64,000 nt of DNA. Origin: Actinoplanes aureus. Lineage in GTDB: Bacteria > Actinomycetota > Actinomycetes > Mycobacteriales > Micromonosporaceae. Below, one piece after another: positions 40,873 through 49,494 of this stretch (position 1 is the first letter of the stretch; each line of letters begins with the position of its first letter). A model generated the notes under the pieces. The model had not been told where the DNA came from. It was given only the letters and a program-made list of their open reading frames with translations, and ran no database searches. Made by a program: the position numbers and the translations under genes. Location: assembly GCF_015704865.1 (NCBI RefSeq), contig NZ_JADQTO010000040.1, forward strand, positions 1 to 64,000, written 5' to 3'.

Positions 40873-41451
40873 ATGTCCGTTCACGCCGCCCGTGCCGCCG
40901 AGATCCTCATGCAGTTGTCCAACCCGACCCGGCTGCTGGCCTTCGCCGCGCTGGTCAAGGAGGGCAACAACGGCGCCACGCTCGCCGAGCTGTCGATCCA
41001 CCTCGACCTGCCGAAATCCGAGGTCGGCGAGGTCTGCGGCCGGCTGGTCGGCGCCGGCCTGGCCACCGGCACCGGCAACGGCGTCTTCCGGGCTCGCGCC
41101 GACGTGCTGCGGGACGCGGCGCAGGCGCTCGTCCGGGTGCAGCCGGTCGCCCCGCTCCTGAGTGAGTACCCGCAACTCAAGTCCTATTTCTCGCACGGCC
41201 GCCTGACCAGCCTGCCGCCCACCATGAGCGAGCGGTACCAGCAGATCGGCGAGTTGTTCGCCCGGTTCCTCGCGGTTGAGGGCATCCTCACCGAGGACGA
41301 GGTGAACCAGCGGATCGCCGTGGTCGCCGACGACGTGGCCGCGGTCCGCCGGATGCTGGTCGAGACCGGCTGGCTCGAACGCGACCGGGCCGGCACCTCC
41401 TACGGCTCGGCGCGGGCGCTGCCGCAGCCGCCCGCGCTGAATCCCGCCTGA
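40873..41451 (+). CDS. ArsR-like/DUF2087 transcriptional regulator
   Basis: 192 residues. The N-terminal winged helix-turn-helix is ILMQLSNPTRLLAFAALVKEG, then LAELSIHLDLPKSEVGEVCGRLVGAGLA. The C-terminal part (IGELFARFLAVEGILTEDEVNQRIAVVADDVAAVRRMLVETGWLERDRAGTSY) is the DUF2087 domain, which itself has a wing-like fold. Such proteins are local regulators; the convergent MFS gene is a candidate target. Effector unknown. Confidence 0.85.
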   Translation: MSVHAARAAEILMQLSNPTRLLAFAALVKEGNNGATLAELSIHLDLPKSEVGEVCGRLVGAGLATGTGNGVFRARADVLRDAAQALVRVQPVAPLLSEYPQLKSYFSHGRLTSLPPTMSERYQQIGELFARFLAVEGILTEDEVNQRIAVVADDVAAVRRMLVETGWLERDRAGTSYGSARALPQPPALNPA

Positions 41452-42711
41452 CCGCTGCCGCGCGCTCCTCCCGTGACTGCGGGGGGGGCGCGCGGGGCGG
41501 ATGACCCAGAAAGGTGGGGAGTCGTGCGTGACGTTCAGCGGGGCGGCGTCGCGCGGGACGATCGCGAGCATCGCGACGGCCAGGATCGCGGCGAGGACGC
41601 CGAGCATGCCGATGGCCGGCCGCAGCCCGCCGACCGCCGCCCCGACCCCCATGATCAGCACCGGCGACAGGAACTGGCCGACGAAGAGCGTGCCGGTCCA
41701 CAACCCGGTGCCCCGCCCGCGCTGCTCGAACGACAGGCCGTTCGTGGCCCAGGTCAGCAGAGTCGGGAGCAGCAGGCCGGTGCCCGCACCGGTGAGGATC
41801 GCACCCACCGTGATCACCGGGACCGAGCCGCTGGCCCAGATCACCAGGAAGCCGGCGGACGAGAGCCCGAACGCCACCGGCAGCAGCGTGCGCGGCGTCT
41901 GCTTCGACAGCTTCGCGAACGACCCCGCGGCCACCGCGGTGGCGAGCGACATCAGGGCGCTGAGCGCGCCGATCGTCGCGGTAGCGGTGACCCCGGCCTC
42001 GTCCAGCACGAACGACAGCTCGACGATCAGCGCGTAGAAGACCACGCCGCCGGCCAGGGTGACCAGGCAGGGCGTACGCAGCTGCCGCCACGGGATCGGC
42101 GCCAGCCTGCCGGTGCGCGGCGCGCGCTCCGGCTGCCAGATCAACATCGCCATCGGCACGGCCAGCAGCACCGCCGCGAAGTAGAGCCAGAACGGGGTGC
42201 GCCAGCCGGACGAGCCGAGTGCACCGCCCAGACCGAGGAAGACCGTCGCGGAGACCGAGGCGAGCAGCGTCTGCAGGCCGAGGTAACGGCTGCGCCGCGC
42301 CCCGGACCAGTAATCGGCGATGAGCGTCGTGCAGCAGGTCATGATCGCCGCCTCGCAGAGTCCGACCAGGACCCGGCTGCCGATGATGGCGTGCAGCGAC
42401 TCCAGGTAGAGCGGCGCGGTCCCGAAGATCGTGTAGCCGACCATCGCGGCGATGAGCACCCGCTTGCGGTCGATCGCGTCGGCGATGATCCCGGCGAACG
42501 GCGCGGTCAGGCCGATGATCAGCGCCGGGACGGTGAGGACGATCGGCACCAGCACGTCGGCGCCGGCGACACCGGCGAAGTGGTCGGTCATCTGCGGCAG
42601 CACGGGAGCGATGAGGACCGCGCCGAGCACGGAGAGGCAGCTGCCGGCGAGCAGGAGCACCAGCTGCGCCAGGCCGGCCTGGCGTGGCGGTGCGGAGGTG
42701 GCAACAGGCAT
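41400..42711 (-). CDS. MFS transporter; 3' end uncertain because of a G8 tract
   Basis: The recognisable protein, from ATG 42711 (MPVATSAPPRQAGLAQLVLLLAG) to about LAIVPRDAAPLNV near 41520, has twelve hydrophobic segments and the loop-2-3 motif GIIADAIDRKRVLIAA. It is an MFS transporter of aromatic-acid or multidrug type. No stop follows in the annotated frame until 40351, antisense across the whole ArsR-like gene. A run of eight G at about 41485-41492 sits near the end; removing one base gives a stop at 41400. The true 3' end therefore needs checking. Next to LysR and aromatic genes, so aromatic uptake is possible. Confidence 0.75.
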
Positions 42712-42909
42712 GAAGGAGCCTTCCAGGGCGAAAAAGTCGGGGTTCCTTCGAGGCTTGGTCACGACGGTGGAGATCACCTGCTGATCTGGCGCGGACGCGC
42801 AGCGCAAGGTGGGCCGGAACAAGCCTCGGTGGTCCAGGTCACACTCGGTGGCCCTGACTATGTGCGGTGCCCGGTCATTCGCGGAAGACTGATCCGCTGA
42901 TGCCCACCA

Positions 42910-43842
42910 TCAGTCCGGCTGATGGCGCAGTTCCGCCGCGGCGGCCGTGAGGATTCCCCGCAGCCAGATGTGCGCCGGATCGTTGCGGTACAGCGGATTC
43001 CACCAGAACGCCTCGGCCACCGGTACCACCTCGAACGGGCACGGCAGCACGCGTACCCCGCTGACCGGCGCCAGCCGCCGGGCCAGCCGCTCCTGGATGA
43101 GCGCGACCCGGCGGGTCCCGGCGACCAGGAACGGCATCTGCAGGAACCCGTCGACCACCACGTCGACCCGGGCCTCGACGCCGAGCATCCGCAGCTGCCG
43201 GGCCGCCGAGGCGAACGCCGTCGGCCCGTTGAACAGCGCCACCCAGGGCAGTTCGCCGAGCTGTTCCAGGGTCAGGGCGTCACCGACGTCGGGATGGTCG
43301 CCGTCCACGATGCACACCCACCGGTCGGAGTAGAGGTCCAGGTAGGGCAGGTCGGTGACGAAGCCGTGCGGGATGAAGAGCCCGTCGGCCGAGCGGAGCG
43401 TCTCGGCGGCGTGGTCGACGGCATACGGGGTGGTCTGCCGCAGGTGCAGCCGTGCGCCGGGGGCGGCCGCGGCGAGGCGGCGGGCGACCAGCGGGCCGAG
43501 GATGGTCGCGGCGTAGTCGGAGCTGACGATGACGAACTCGCGGTCCAGCCCGGACGGGTCGAACTCGGCGGTCGCGTCGAAGACCCGGCGCACCCCGGCC
43601 AGGGCCGATCCGGTGAGGGCGGCGACCCGGGTGGCGAGCGGGGTCAGGTCGTACCGGTTGCCGACCCGGACCAGCAACTGGTCGCCGAAGTGCCGCCGCA
43701 ACCGGCCGAGCGCGCCGCTGACCGCCGGCTGGCTGACCCCGAGCGACTCCGCGGTCCGGGTCACGTTCCGCTCCCTGAGCAGGGTGTCGAGGGTGACGAG
43801 CAGGTTCAGATCGAGGTTTGCCAGCACCCGGTCGACGGCCAT
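42910..43842 (-). CDS. LysR-family regulator
   Basis: 310 residues. The N-terminal HTH is LNLLVTLDTLLRERNVTRTAESLGVSQPAVSGALGRLRRHFGDQLLVR. The effector domain follows (FVIVSSDYAATILGPLV, GFLQMPFLVAGTRRVALIQERLARRL). The NodD/NahR-like character fits regulators of aromatic catabolism. It diverges from the ring-cleavage operon at 43952, across 109 bp containing ATAAGCGGCGGCTAT, a possible T-N11-A-type LysR site. Inducer probably an aromatic acid or intermediate. Confidence 0.9.
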   Translation of the reverse strand: MAVDRVLANLDLNLLVTLDTLLRERNVTRTAESLGVSQPAVSGALGRLRRHFGDQLLVRVGNRYDLTPLATRVAALTGSALAGVRRVFDATAEFDPSGLDREFVIVSSDYAATILGPLVARRLAAAAPGARLHLRQTTPYAVDHAAETLRSADGLFIPHGFVTDLPYLDLYSDRWVCIVDGDHPDVGDALTLEQLGELPWVALFNGPTAFASAARQLRMLGVEARVDVVVDGFLQMPFLVAGTRRVALIQERLARRLAPVSGVRVLPCPFEVVPVAEAFWWNPLYRNDPAHIWLRGILTAAAAELRHQPD

Positions 43843-43951
43843 CCGGCAACTATAAGCGGCGGCTATGGCTGGGATCAGCAACTTGAGCTTCCCTGATGAC
43901 CCGAAGCGAAGGACAGTGGTCCCAGTCACACGAAACAGGAGGGAAACCGCC

Positions 43952-45073
43952 GTGCCAGCAGTTCGTAACGTTCTGGTTGTCGGTGGGGGTGCCGCCGGCG
44001 CTGCCGCGGCGATCCTGCTCGCCGAGGGCGGTGTCTCGGTCGACCTGGTCGACTGCAAGCCCGACGTGTCCGCGGTCGGTTCCGGCATCACCCTGCAGGG
44101 CAACGCCCTGCGCGTGCTGCGCGAGCTGGGAGTCTGGGACCAGGTCAAGGCCGGGGGGTACGAGTTCGACACGCTCGGCCTGCGCGCCCCCGACCCGGCC
44201 GGCTCCCTGATCGCCGAGCTCACCGACCTGCGCACCGGCGGCCCGGACCTGCCCGCCACGCTCGGGATGTACCGGCCGGCCCTCGCGCGGATCCTCATCG
44301 ACCGAGCGGCCGCGGCGGGCGCGAAGGTCCGCTTCGGCACCCGGCCGGCCGCCCTCTCCCCGGACGGCGAGGTCACCTTCGCCGACGGCACCTCGCAGAC
44401 GTACGACCTGGTCGTCGGCGCCGACGGGATCCGCTCGTGGACCCGCCGCCAGCTGGGCATCGACTGCGAGCCGCAGCCGGTCGGCATGGGCATCTGGCGC
44501 ACCTTCACCCGCCGCCCGCCGAGCGTGACCCGGACGGACCTCTACTACGGCGGTCCGGCCTACATCGCCGGGTACTGCCCGACCGGCGAGGACACCATCT
44601 ACGCGTACCTGGTCGAGGACGTTCGGGACCGGTCCGGGCTGTCGCCGGAGGAGAAGCTCGCCACCATGCGGGGCCTCGCCGGGGCGTACCACGGGCCGTG
44701 GGACGAGATCCGCGACGGCCTGACCGACCCGGCCACGGTCAACTACACCGCCTTCGAGAGCCACGTGCTGGACGGCCCGTGGAACCGGGGCCGCGTGGTG
44801 CTGATCGGCGACGCCGCGCACAGCTGCCCGCCCACCCTGGCCCAGGGCGCCGCGCAGGCTCTCGAGGACGCCGCCGTCCTGGCCGGGCTGCTGCTGCGGG
44901 ACAGCGAGGTGACCGACTCGCTGTGGCAGGAGTTCACCGCCCGCCGCCTGGAGCGCGCCAAGACGGTGGTCGAGGCCTCCCTGCAACTGGCTCGCTGGCT
45001 GCTCGCCCACGAGCGCGGTGACGTACCTGGCCTGATGGGCCGCATCGCACACCTGGTCGCCACGCCGGCCTGA
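43952..45073 (+). CDS. FAD-dependent aromatic hydroxylase, first gene of the second ring-cleavage operon
   Basis: 373 residues from GTG 43952 (AGGAGGG about 8 bases upstream; the frame to 43865 is longer but lies in the promoter). VLVVGGGAAGAAAAILLAEGG binds FAD. DLVVGADGIRSWTRRQLG and GDAAHSCPPTLAQGAAQALEDAAVLAGLL are the other class A hydroxylase motifs. It probably hydroxylates an aromatic ring to give a catechol-like substrate for the next enzyme. Eleven bases separate it from the dioxygenase. Substrate unknown. Confidence 0.88.
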   Translation: MPAVRNVLVVGGGAAGAAAAILLAEGGVSVDLVDCKPDVSAVGSGITLQGNALRVLRELGVWDQVKAGGYEFDTLGLRAPDPAGSLIAELTDLRTGGPDLPATLGMYRPALARILIDRAAAAGAKVRFGTRPAALSPDGEVTFADGTSQTYDLVVGADGIRSWTRRQLGIDCEPQPVGMGIWRTFTRRPPSVTRTDLYYGGPAYIAGYCPTGEDTIYAYLVEDVRDRSGLSPEEKLATMRGLAGAYHGPWDEIRDGLTDPATVNYTAFESHVLDGPWNRGRVVLIGDAAHSCPPTLAQGAAQALEDAAVLAGLLLRDSEVTDSLWQEFTARRLERAKTVVEASLQLARWLLAHERGDVPGLMGRIAHLVATPA

Positions 45074-45084
45074 AAGGACCTCTT

Positions 45085-46029
45085 GTGAGCAACGACGAAC
45101 GACTCATCACCCACCTGCGGCACGTCGACCTCGCGGTGCCGGACTACGACAAGCAGCTCGAGTTCTACACGACCATGTGGGGCCTGGACGCCGAGACCAC
45201 CGACGAGGGCCTCGCGTTCCTGGCCGCGGCCGGTTCACCGGAGCACTACTCGGTACGCCTGCGCAAGGCCGCCGAGAAGCGCCTCGACCTGATCGCCTTC
45301 GGCGCGGCGAACGAGGCCGACGTGAACGCGCTCGCCGAACGGCTCGGCCGCTCCGGGATCAAGCTGGTCACCGAGCCGGGCAAGCTGCTCACCCCCGGCG
45401 GCGGGTACGGCTTCCGCTTCTTCGACATCGACGGCCGCACGGTCGAGGTCTCCTGCGACGTGGCCGTCCGGCAGCACCGCAAGCTGGAGGAGGGCGAGTC
45501 CGTACCGGTCAAGCTCTCCCACGTGGTGATCAACTCGCCCAACCCGGAGGCCACCGTCGCCTTCTACAACCGGCACCTCAACTTCGCTCTCTCGGACACC
45601 CTGATGCACCCGCGGATGGGCGAGATGATGTGGTTCATGCGGACCAACCGCTGGCACCACAGCCTCGCGATCGCGCGTGGCCCGCACGTCGCGCTGCACC
45701 ACGCGTCGTTCGAGATGCGCGGCATCGACGAGTACATGCGCGGCACCGGACGGCTGCTGCGCGGCGGCGTGGAGAAGGTCTGGGGACCGGGCCGGCACAT
45801 GGCCGGCAACAACACCTTCAGCTACTTCCTCGACCCGCACGGCAACACCATCGAGTACACCACCGAGCTGGAGGAACTCGACGAGGACACCTGGCACCCG
45901 CACCTGTACGACTTCTCCGACCCGGCGGTCAGTGACCAGTGGGGGACCGCGAACCCGATGAACGAGTTCGTGGCCCGGCAGTCGTTCAACGACGTCGACC
46001 GCGGCGTCTTCGTCGCCCCGCCGGTCTGA
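45085..46029 (+). CDS. extradiol (VOC) ring-cleavage dioxygenase
   Basis: 314 residues in two VOC repeats: ITHLRHVDLAVPDYDKQLEFYTTMWGLD and KLSHVVINSPNPEATVAFYNRHLNFALSD. RWHHSLAIARGPHVALHHASFEM and FSYFLDPHGNTIEYTTELEEL supply the usual His and Glu ligands, so metal binding looks intact. Expected reaction: Fe(II) meta-cleavage of a catechol made by the upstream hydroxylase. TGATG overlap with the FAH gene. Confidence 0.88.
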   Translation: MSNDERLITHLRHVDLAVPDYDKQLEFYTTMWGLDAETTDEGLAFLAAAGSPEHYSVRLRKAAEKRLDLIAFGAANEADVNALAERLGRSGIKLVTEPGKLLTPGGGYGFRFFDIDGRTVEVSCDVAVRQHRKLEEGESVPVKLSHVVINSPNPEATVAFYNRHLNFALSDTLMHPRMGEMMWFMRTNRWHHSLAIARGPHVALHHASFEMRGIDEYMRGTGRLLRGGVEKVWGPGRHMAGNNTFSYFLDPHGNTIEYTTELEELDEDTWHPHLYDFSDPAVSDQWGTANPMNEFVARQSFNDVDRGVFVAPPV

Positions 46030-46952
46030 TGCGCCTCGCCACCTTCCGGCACGAGGGCCGGACCCGGACCGGCATCGTCGAGGGCGACCAGGTTCGCCCG
46101 TTCCTCGGTGACCCCGGCATGCGCGAGATCATCGAGACCGGCTGGGCCGGGCGGGACACCGCTTCCGGCGTACCCCTGAAAGAAGTGCGCCTGCTGGCGC
46201 CGCTGCGCCCGGCCTCGATCCGCGACTTCGTCGCGTTCGAGGAGCACGTCGAAGGGGTCCGGCGCAGCATCGACGGTGCCAGCGGGGTGCCGGAGGCGTG
46301 GTACGCCGCGCCGACCTTCTACTTCACCAACCCGCACACCGTGCTCGGCCCGGACGACTCGGTGCCGTTCCCGGCCGGCTCGGTGGCCCGCGACTTCGAG
46401 CTCGAGGTCGCCGCGGTGATCGGGCCGAATGAAACGATCTTCGGCTACACGATCTTCAACGACTGGTCCGCGCGCGACCTGCAGAGCCGCGAGATGAAGG
46501 TCAGTCTCGGCCCGGCCAAGGGCAAGGACTTCGCCACCACCCTGGGCCCGTGGATCGTGACCGCCGACGAGCTCGACGGCTTCAAACGCGACGGCTTCCT
46601 CGACCTGTGGTGCTCGGCTAGCGTCAACGGCGTCGAGGTCGGCCGTGACCTGCTCAGCAACATGGGCTGGACCTTCGAGACCATGCTCGCCTACGCGGCC
46701 CGGGACAGCCGGGTCGTCGCCGGGGACGTGCTCGGGTCCGGCACCGTCGGCAACGGCGGCTGCCTGGCCGAGCTGTGGGGACGCAACGGCAGGCAGGACC
46801 CGCCCCCGCTGCGTGACGGCGACGTGGTCACCCTGACCGTCGAGGGCATCGGCAGCCTGACCAACCGGATCGCCTCCGCAGCCCCGGCCTCTCCTCTTGC
46901 TCCGGTCCGCCGCCGCGACCCGGCGAACGCACGTTCCGAAAGGCAGCACTGA
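46029..46952 (+). CDS. fumarylacetoacetate hydrolase-family protein
   Basis: 307 residues. FVAFEEHVEG, PEAWYAAPTFYFTNPHTVLGP and DFELEVAAVIG carry the acidic metal-binding residues. FNDWSARDLQSREMKVSLGPAKGKDFATTLGPWIV is the family signature. These enzymes cleave C-C bonds or hydrate and decarboxylate ring-fission products (for example 2-oxo-dienoate derivatives). It could be an isomerase/decarboxylase rather than a hydrolase. Its product enters the same pathway as the alpha/beta hydrolase encoded next. The coding end is directly followed by the ATG of that gene. Confidence 0.88.
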   Translation: MRLATFRHEGRTRTGIVEGDQVRPFLGDPGMREIIETGWAGRDTASGVPLKEVRLLAPLRPASIRDFVAFEEHVEGVRRSIDGASGVPEAWYAAPTFYFTNPHTVLGPDDSVPFPAGSVARDFELEVAAVIGPNETIFGYTIFNDWSARDLQSREMKVSLGPAKGKDFATTLGPWIVTADELDGFKRDGFLDLWCSASVNGVEVGRDLLSNMGWTFETMLAYAARDSRVVAGDVLGSGTVGNGGCLAELWGRNGRQDPPPLRDGDVVTLTVEGIGSLTNRIASAAPASPLAPVRRRDPANARSERQH

Positions 46953-48095
46953 ATGTTCGAGTACTTTCCCGGCAACTACGTCTGGAACCTGGGCGTCGTC
47001 GCCACCCTGAACAGCGGCGGGCTGATCGACGAGGTGGACCGGGCCTGCCGTCCCATCCGCGAGCTGGCCGCGCAGGGCTCGGACGTCGGCACCAGGGAGT
47101 TCATGGCGTCCTGGGCGTCGGTCGCCGAGGATCTGGCGACGCAGGCCGCCGCCGACGAGGCGGCCGGTCACCTGCGCACCGCCGGTCAGAAGTACCAGCG
47201 GGCCACCAACTACCTGGCCCAGGCCGAGCGGATGCAGAGCGCCAAGTCGCCCGACCGCAACGCCTTCTACCAGCGGCTGCTCGACCTGCAACAGAAGGCG
47301 TTCGACCTGATCGACCCGGCGACCACGCGGGTGGCCGTTCCGTTCGAGGGCGCGCTGCTTCCGGCGTACTTCACGAAGGCCCCGGCCACCGGGCCGGCGC
47401 CGACCATCATCCTGTGGAACGGGCTCGACTCGACCAAGGAGCACATGTACGCCTCGGGGTTCGCCCACGAGCTGGCCGCCCGCGGGATCAACACGCTGAT
47501 GGTCGACTGCCCCGGCAGTGGCGAGGCGCTGCGGTTCCTGGGTCTCACCTCGCGTGTGGAGACCGAGGACTGGGCGGCGGCGTGCGTCGATTACCTGCTC
47601 ACCTGCGATGACGTCGTCCCCGGGAAGATCGGGCTCGTCGGATGGTCGCTGGGTGGCTACTACGCGCCGCGCGCCGCCGCGTTCGAGAAGCGGCTCGCGC
47701 TCTGCGTGGCCTGGGGTGCCAACCACGACTGGGGCGCGGTGCAGAAGCGCCGGCTCGAACGTGAGGGCGAGAACCCGGTCCCGCATTACTGGGATCACGT
47801 GCTGTGGGTGTGGGGCGAGACCGATCTGGACACGTTCATCGAGAAGGCGTCCTCGGTCAACCTGGACGGGGTGGTCGAGAAGATCACCGTGCCGTTCCTG
47901 ATCTGTCACGGCGAGAACGACCGGCAGATCCCCCTCGAGTACGCGCACCGCTCCTACCAGCAGGCGGTCAACTCGCCGCGCCGGGAGCTTCGGGTCTTCA
48001 CGGCCGCCGAGGGCGGGGCGGAACACATCGGGCTGGACCACTTCGCGCACGTGCAGACGTACATCGCCGACTGGATCGCCGGAGAGTTCGCGTGA
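46953..48095 (+). CDS. alpha/beta hydrolase, DHPON/meta-fission-product type
   Basis: 380 residues: an N-terminal helical cap-like region (about 1-120), then an alpha/beta hydrolase core with oxyanion residues in ILWNGLDSTKEHMY, nucleophile GWSLGG, acid in HGENDRQIPLEYA and His in GAEHIGLDHFAHV. This layout matches 2,6-dihydroxypseudooxynicotine hydrolase and related C-C bond hydrolases. It should hydrolyse the ring-cleavage product. GTGA overlap with the cyclase gene. Confidence 0.82.
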   Translation: MFEYFPGNYVWNLGVVATLNSGGLIDEVDRACRPIRELAAQGSDVGTREFMASWASVAEDLATQAAADEAAGHLRTAGQKYQRATNYLAQAERMQSAKSPDRNAFYQRLLDLQQKAFDLIDPATTRVAVPFEGALLPAYFTKAPATGPAPTIILWNGLDSTKEHMYASGFAHELAARGINTLMVDCPGSGEALRFLGLTSRVETEDWAAACVDYLLTCDDVVPGKIGLVGWSLGGYYAPRAAAFEKRLALCVAWGANHDWGAVQKRRLEREGENPVPHYWDHVLWVWGETDLDTFIEKASSVNLDGVVEKITVPFLICHGENDRQIPLEYAHRSYQQAVNSPRRELRVFTAAEGGAEHIGLDHFAHVQTYIADWIAGEFA

Positions 48096-49051
48096 TCGAC
48101 CGTACCGACCCGGCGGGCGCCATCGCGGCGGCGGCCAAACGCTGCTCCAACTGGGGCCGGTGGGGCCCGGACGACGTACGCGGCACCATGAACTTCCTGA
48201 CCCCCGAGAAGCGCAAGCAGGGCGCATCGCTCGTGCGGCGCGGGGTGTCGTTCTCGCTGTCGCAGTCGTTCGACGCGAACGGCCCGCAGAAGGGCTGGCG
48301 CCGGCGCACCAACCCGGTACACACCATGCTCGACACCGGGACCGACGCGGCCGCCGGCGTGCAAGGCTTCCCGCACGGCATCGGCGGCGCCGACGACGTC
48401 ATCGCCATGCCGCTGCAGTGCTCCACCCAGTGGGACGGCCTCGGGCACATCTTCGACCACGGCATCGCCTGGAACGGCCGCCGCGCGGCCGACGTGGTGA
48501 CCAGCCTCGGCGACGCGGTGACCGGCATCGAGACGGTGGCCTCGGTCGTCGCGGGCCGGGGCGTCCTGCTGGACGTCGGTCGCCATCTCTCGCCCGGCGG
48601 CGAGCTCGCCGATGGCTTCGCCATCACGGAGGAACACCTCGCCGCCACCATCGCGGCGCAAGGTTCGGCGGTGGGCCGGGGAGACATCGTTCTGGTACGC
48701 ACCGGACAGCTCACCCGCGCCCGCCGGAACGGCTGGGGCGACTACGCGGGCGGACCGGCCCCCGGCCTGTCGTTCACCACCGCCGACTGGCTGCACCGCA
48801 CCGAGATCGCCGCGATCGCCACTGATACGTGGGGTTTCGAGGTGCGCCCGAACGAGTTCGACGACGCCTTCCAGCCGTTGCACCAGGTGGCGATCCCGCA
48901 CATCGGCCTGTTCCTCGGCGAGATGTGGGATCTGGACGCGCTGGCCGAGGATTGCGCCGCCGATGGCGTCTACGACTTCTGGCTGACCGCCGCCCCTTTG
49001 CCGATCACGGGTGCTGTCGGCTCCCCGGTGAACCCGATAGCCGTCAAGTAG
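48092..49051 (+). CDS. cyclase-family metal-dependent hydrolase
   Basis: 319 residues from GTG 48092. The family PF04199 (kynurenine formamidase, isatin hydrolase) normally has HxGTHxDxxxH; here the motif reads STQWDGLGHIFDHG, the Q-W-D-x-x-x-H variant. RGVLLDVGRHLSPGGELADG, FTTADWLHRTEIAAIATDTWGFEV and PIHQVAIPHIG-like VAIPHIGLFLGEMW are conserved. It probably opens an amide or lactone, or hydrolyses an intermediate of the same pathway. Last gene of the operon. Confidence 0.85.
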   Translation: MIDRTDPAGAIAAAAKRCSNWGRWGPDDVRGTMNFLTPEKRKQGASLVRRGVSFSLSQSFDANGPQKGWRRRTNPVHTMLDTGTDAAAGVQGFPHGIGGADDVIAMPLQCSTQWDGLGHIFDHGIAWNGRRAADVVTSLGDAVTGIETVASVVAGRGVLLDVGRHLSPGGELADGFAITEEHLAATIAAQGSAVGRGDIVLVRTGQLTRARRNGWGDYAGGPAPGLSFTTADWLHRTEIAAIATDTWGFEVRPNEFDDAFQPLHQVAIPHIGLFLGEMWDLDALAEDCAADGVYDFWLTAAPLPITGAVGSPVNPIAVK

Positions 49052-49058
49052 TGGCATG

Positions 49059-49086
49059 CTGCTTTACTATGGCACTAGTAAAGCAG
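49059..49086. promoter_or_regulatory. perfect palindromic operator of the GntR/ABC operon
   Basis: CTGCTTTACTA (49059-49069) and TAGTAAAGCAG (49076-49086) are perfect 11-bp arms with a 6-base spacer, 12 bp before the GntR start. AT-rich in a GC-rich genome, it probably covers the promoter and is bound by the YtrA-type regulator. Confidence 0.8.
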
Positions 49087-49098
49087 TAAGGGGCTACC

Positions 49099-49494
49099 GT
49101 GTTCGTCTTCCGGCTCGACACCCACTCCGGCGTGCCGCCGTACCTGCAACTCGTCCAGCAGGTCCGCCAGGCGGTGCTGCTGGGCTTTCTCCAACCCGGT
49201 GACCGCCTCCCGCTCATCCGCGAGGTGGTCGAGGATCTGGCGATCAATCCGAACACCGTCGCCAAGGCGTACCGGCAGATGGAGCAGGAGGACCTGGTCA
49301 CCGGCCGGCCCGGCCAGGGCACGTTCGTCAATGAACAGCAGTCGGCCGTGATGTCGGCATCGACGTACACGTCGCTGCGCCGCGGCCTGGCGACCTGGCT
49401 GCGCCGCGCCTACGCGGCCGGCCTCGACGAGCAGGCGGTCGACGCGCTCTTCACTTCCGTCCACCAGCAGACGAGGAATGAGGAAGCGGCGTGA
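49099..49494 (+). CDS. YtrA-subfamily GntR regulator
   Basis: 131 residues from GTG 49099. The winged HTH is GVPPYLQLVQQVRQAVLLGFLQPGDRLPLIREVVEDLAINPNTVAKAYRQMEQEDLVTGRPGQGTFV. A short C-terminal helical tail (LRRGLATWLRRAYAAGLDEQAVDALF) replaces an effector domain, as in YtrA proteins that repress an ABC exporter operon. It overlaps the ATPase gene by GTGA. Confidence 0.92.
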   Translation: MFVFRLDTHSGVPPYLQLVQQVRQAVLLGFLQPGDRLPLIREVVEDLAINPNTVAKAYRQMEQEDLVTGRPGQGTFVNEQQSAVMSASTYTSLRRGLATWLRRAYAAGLDEQAVDALFTSVHQQTRNEEAA

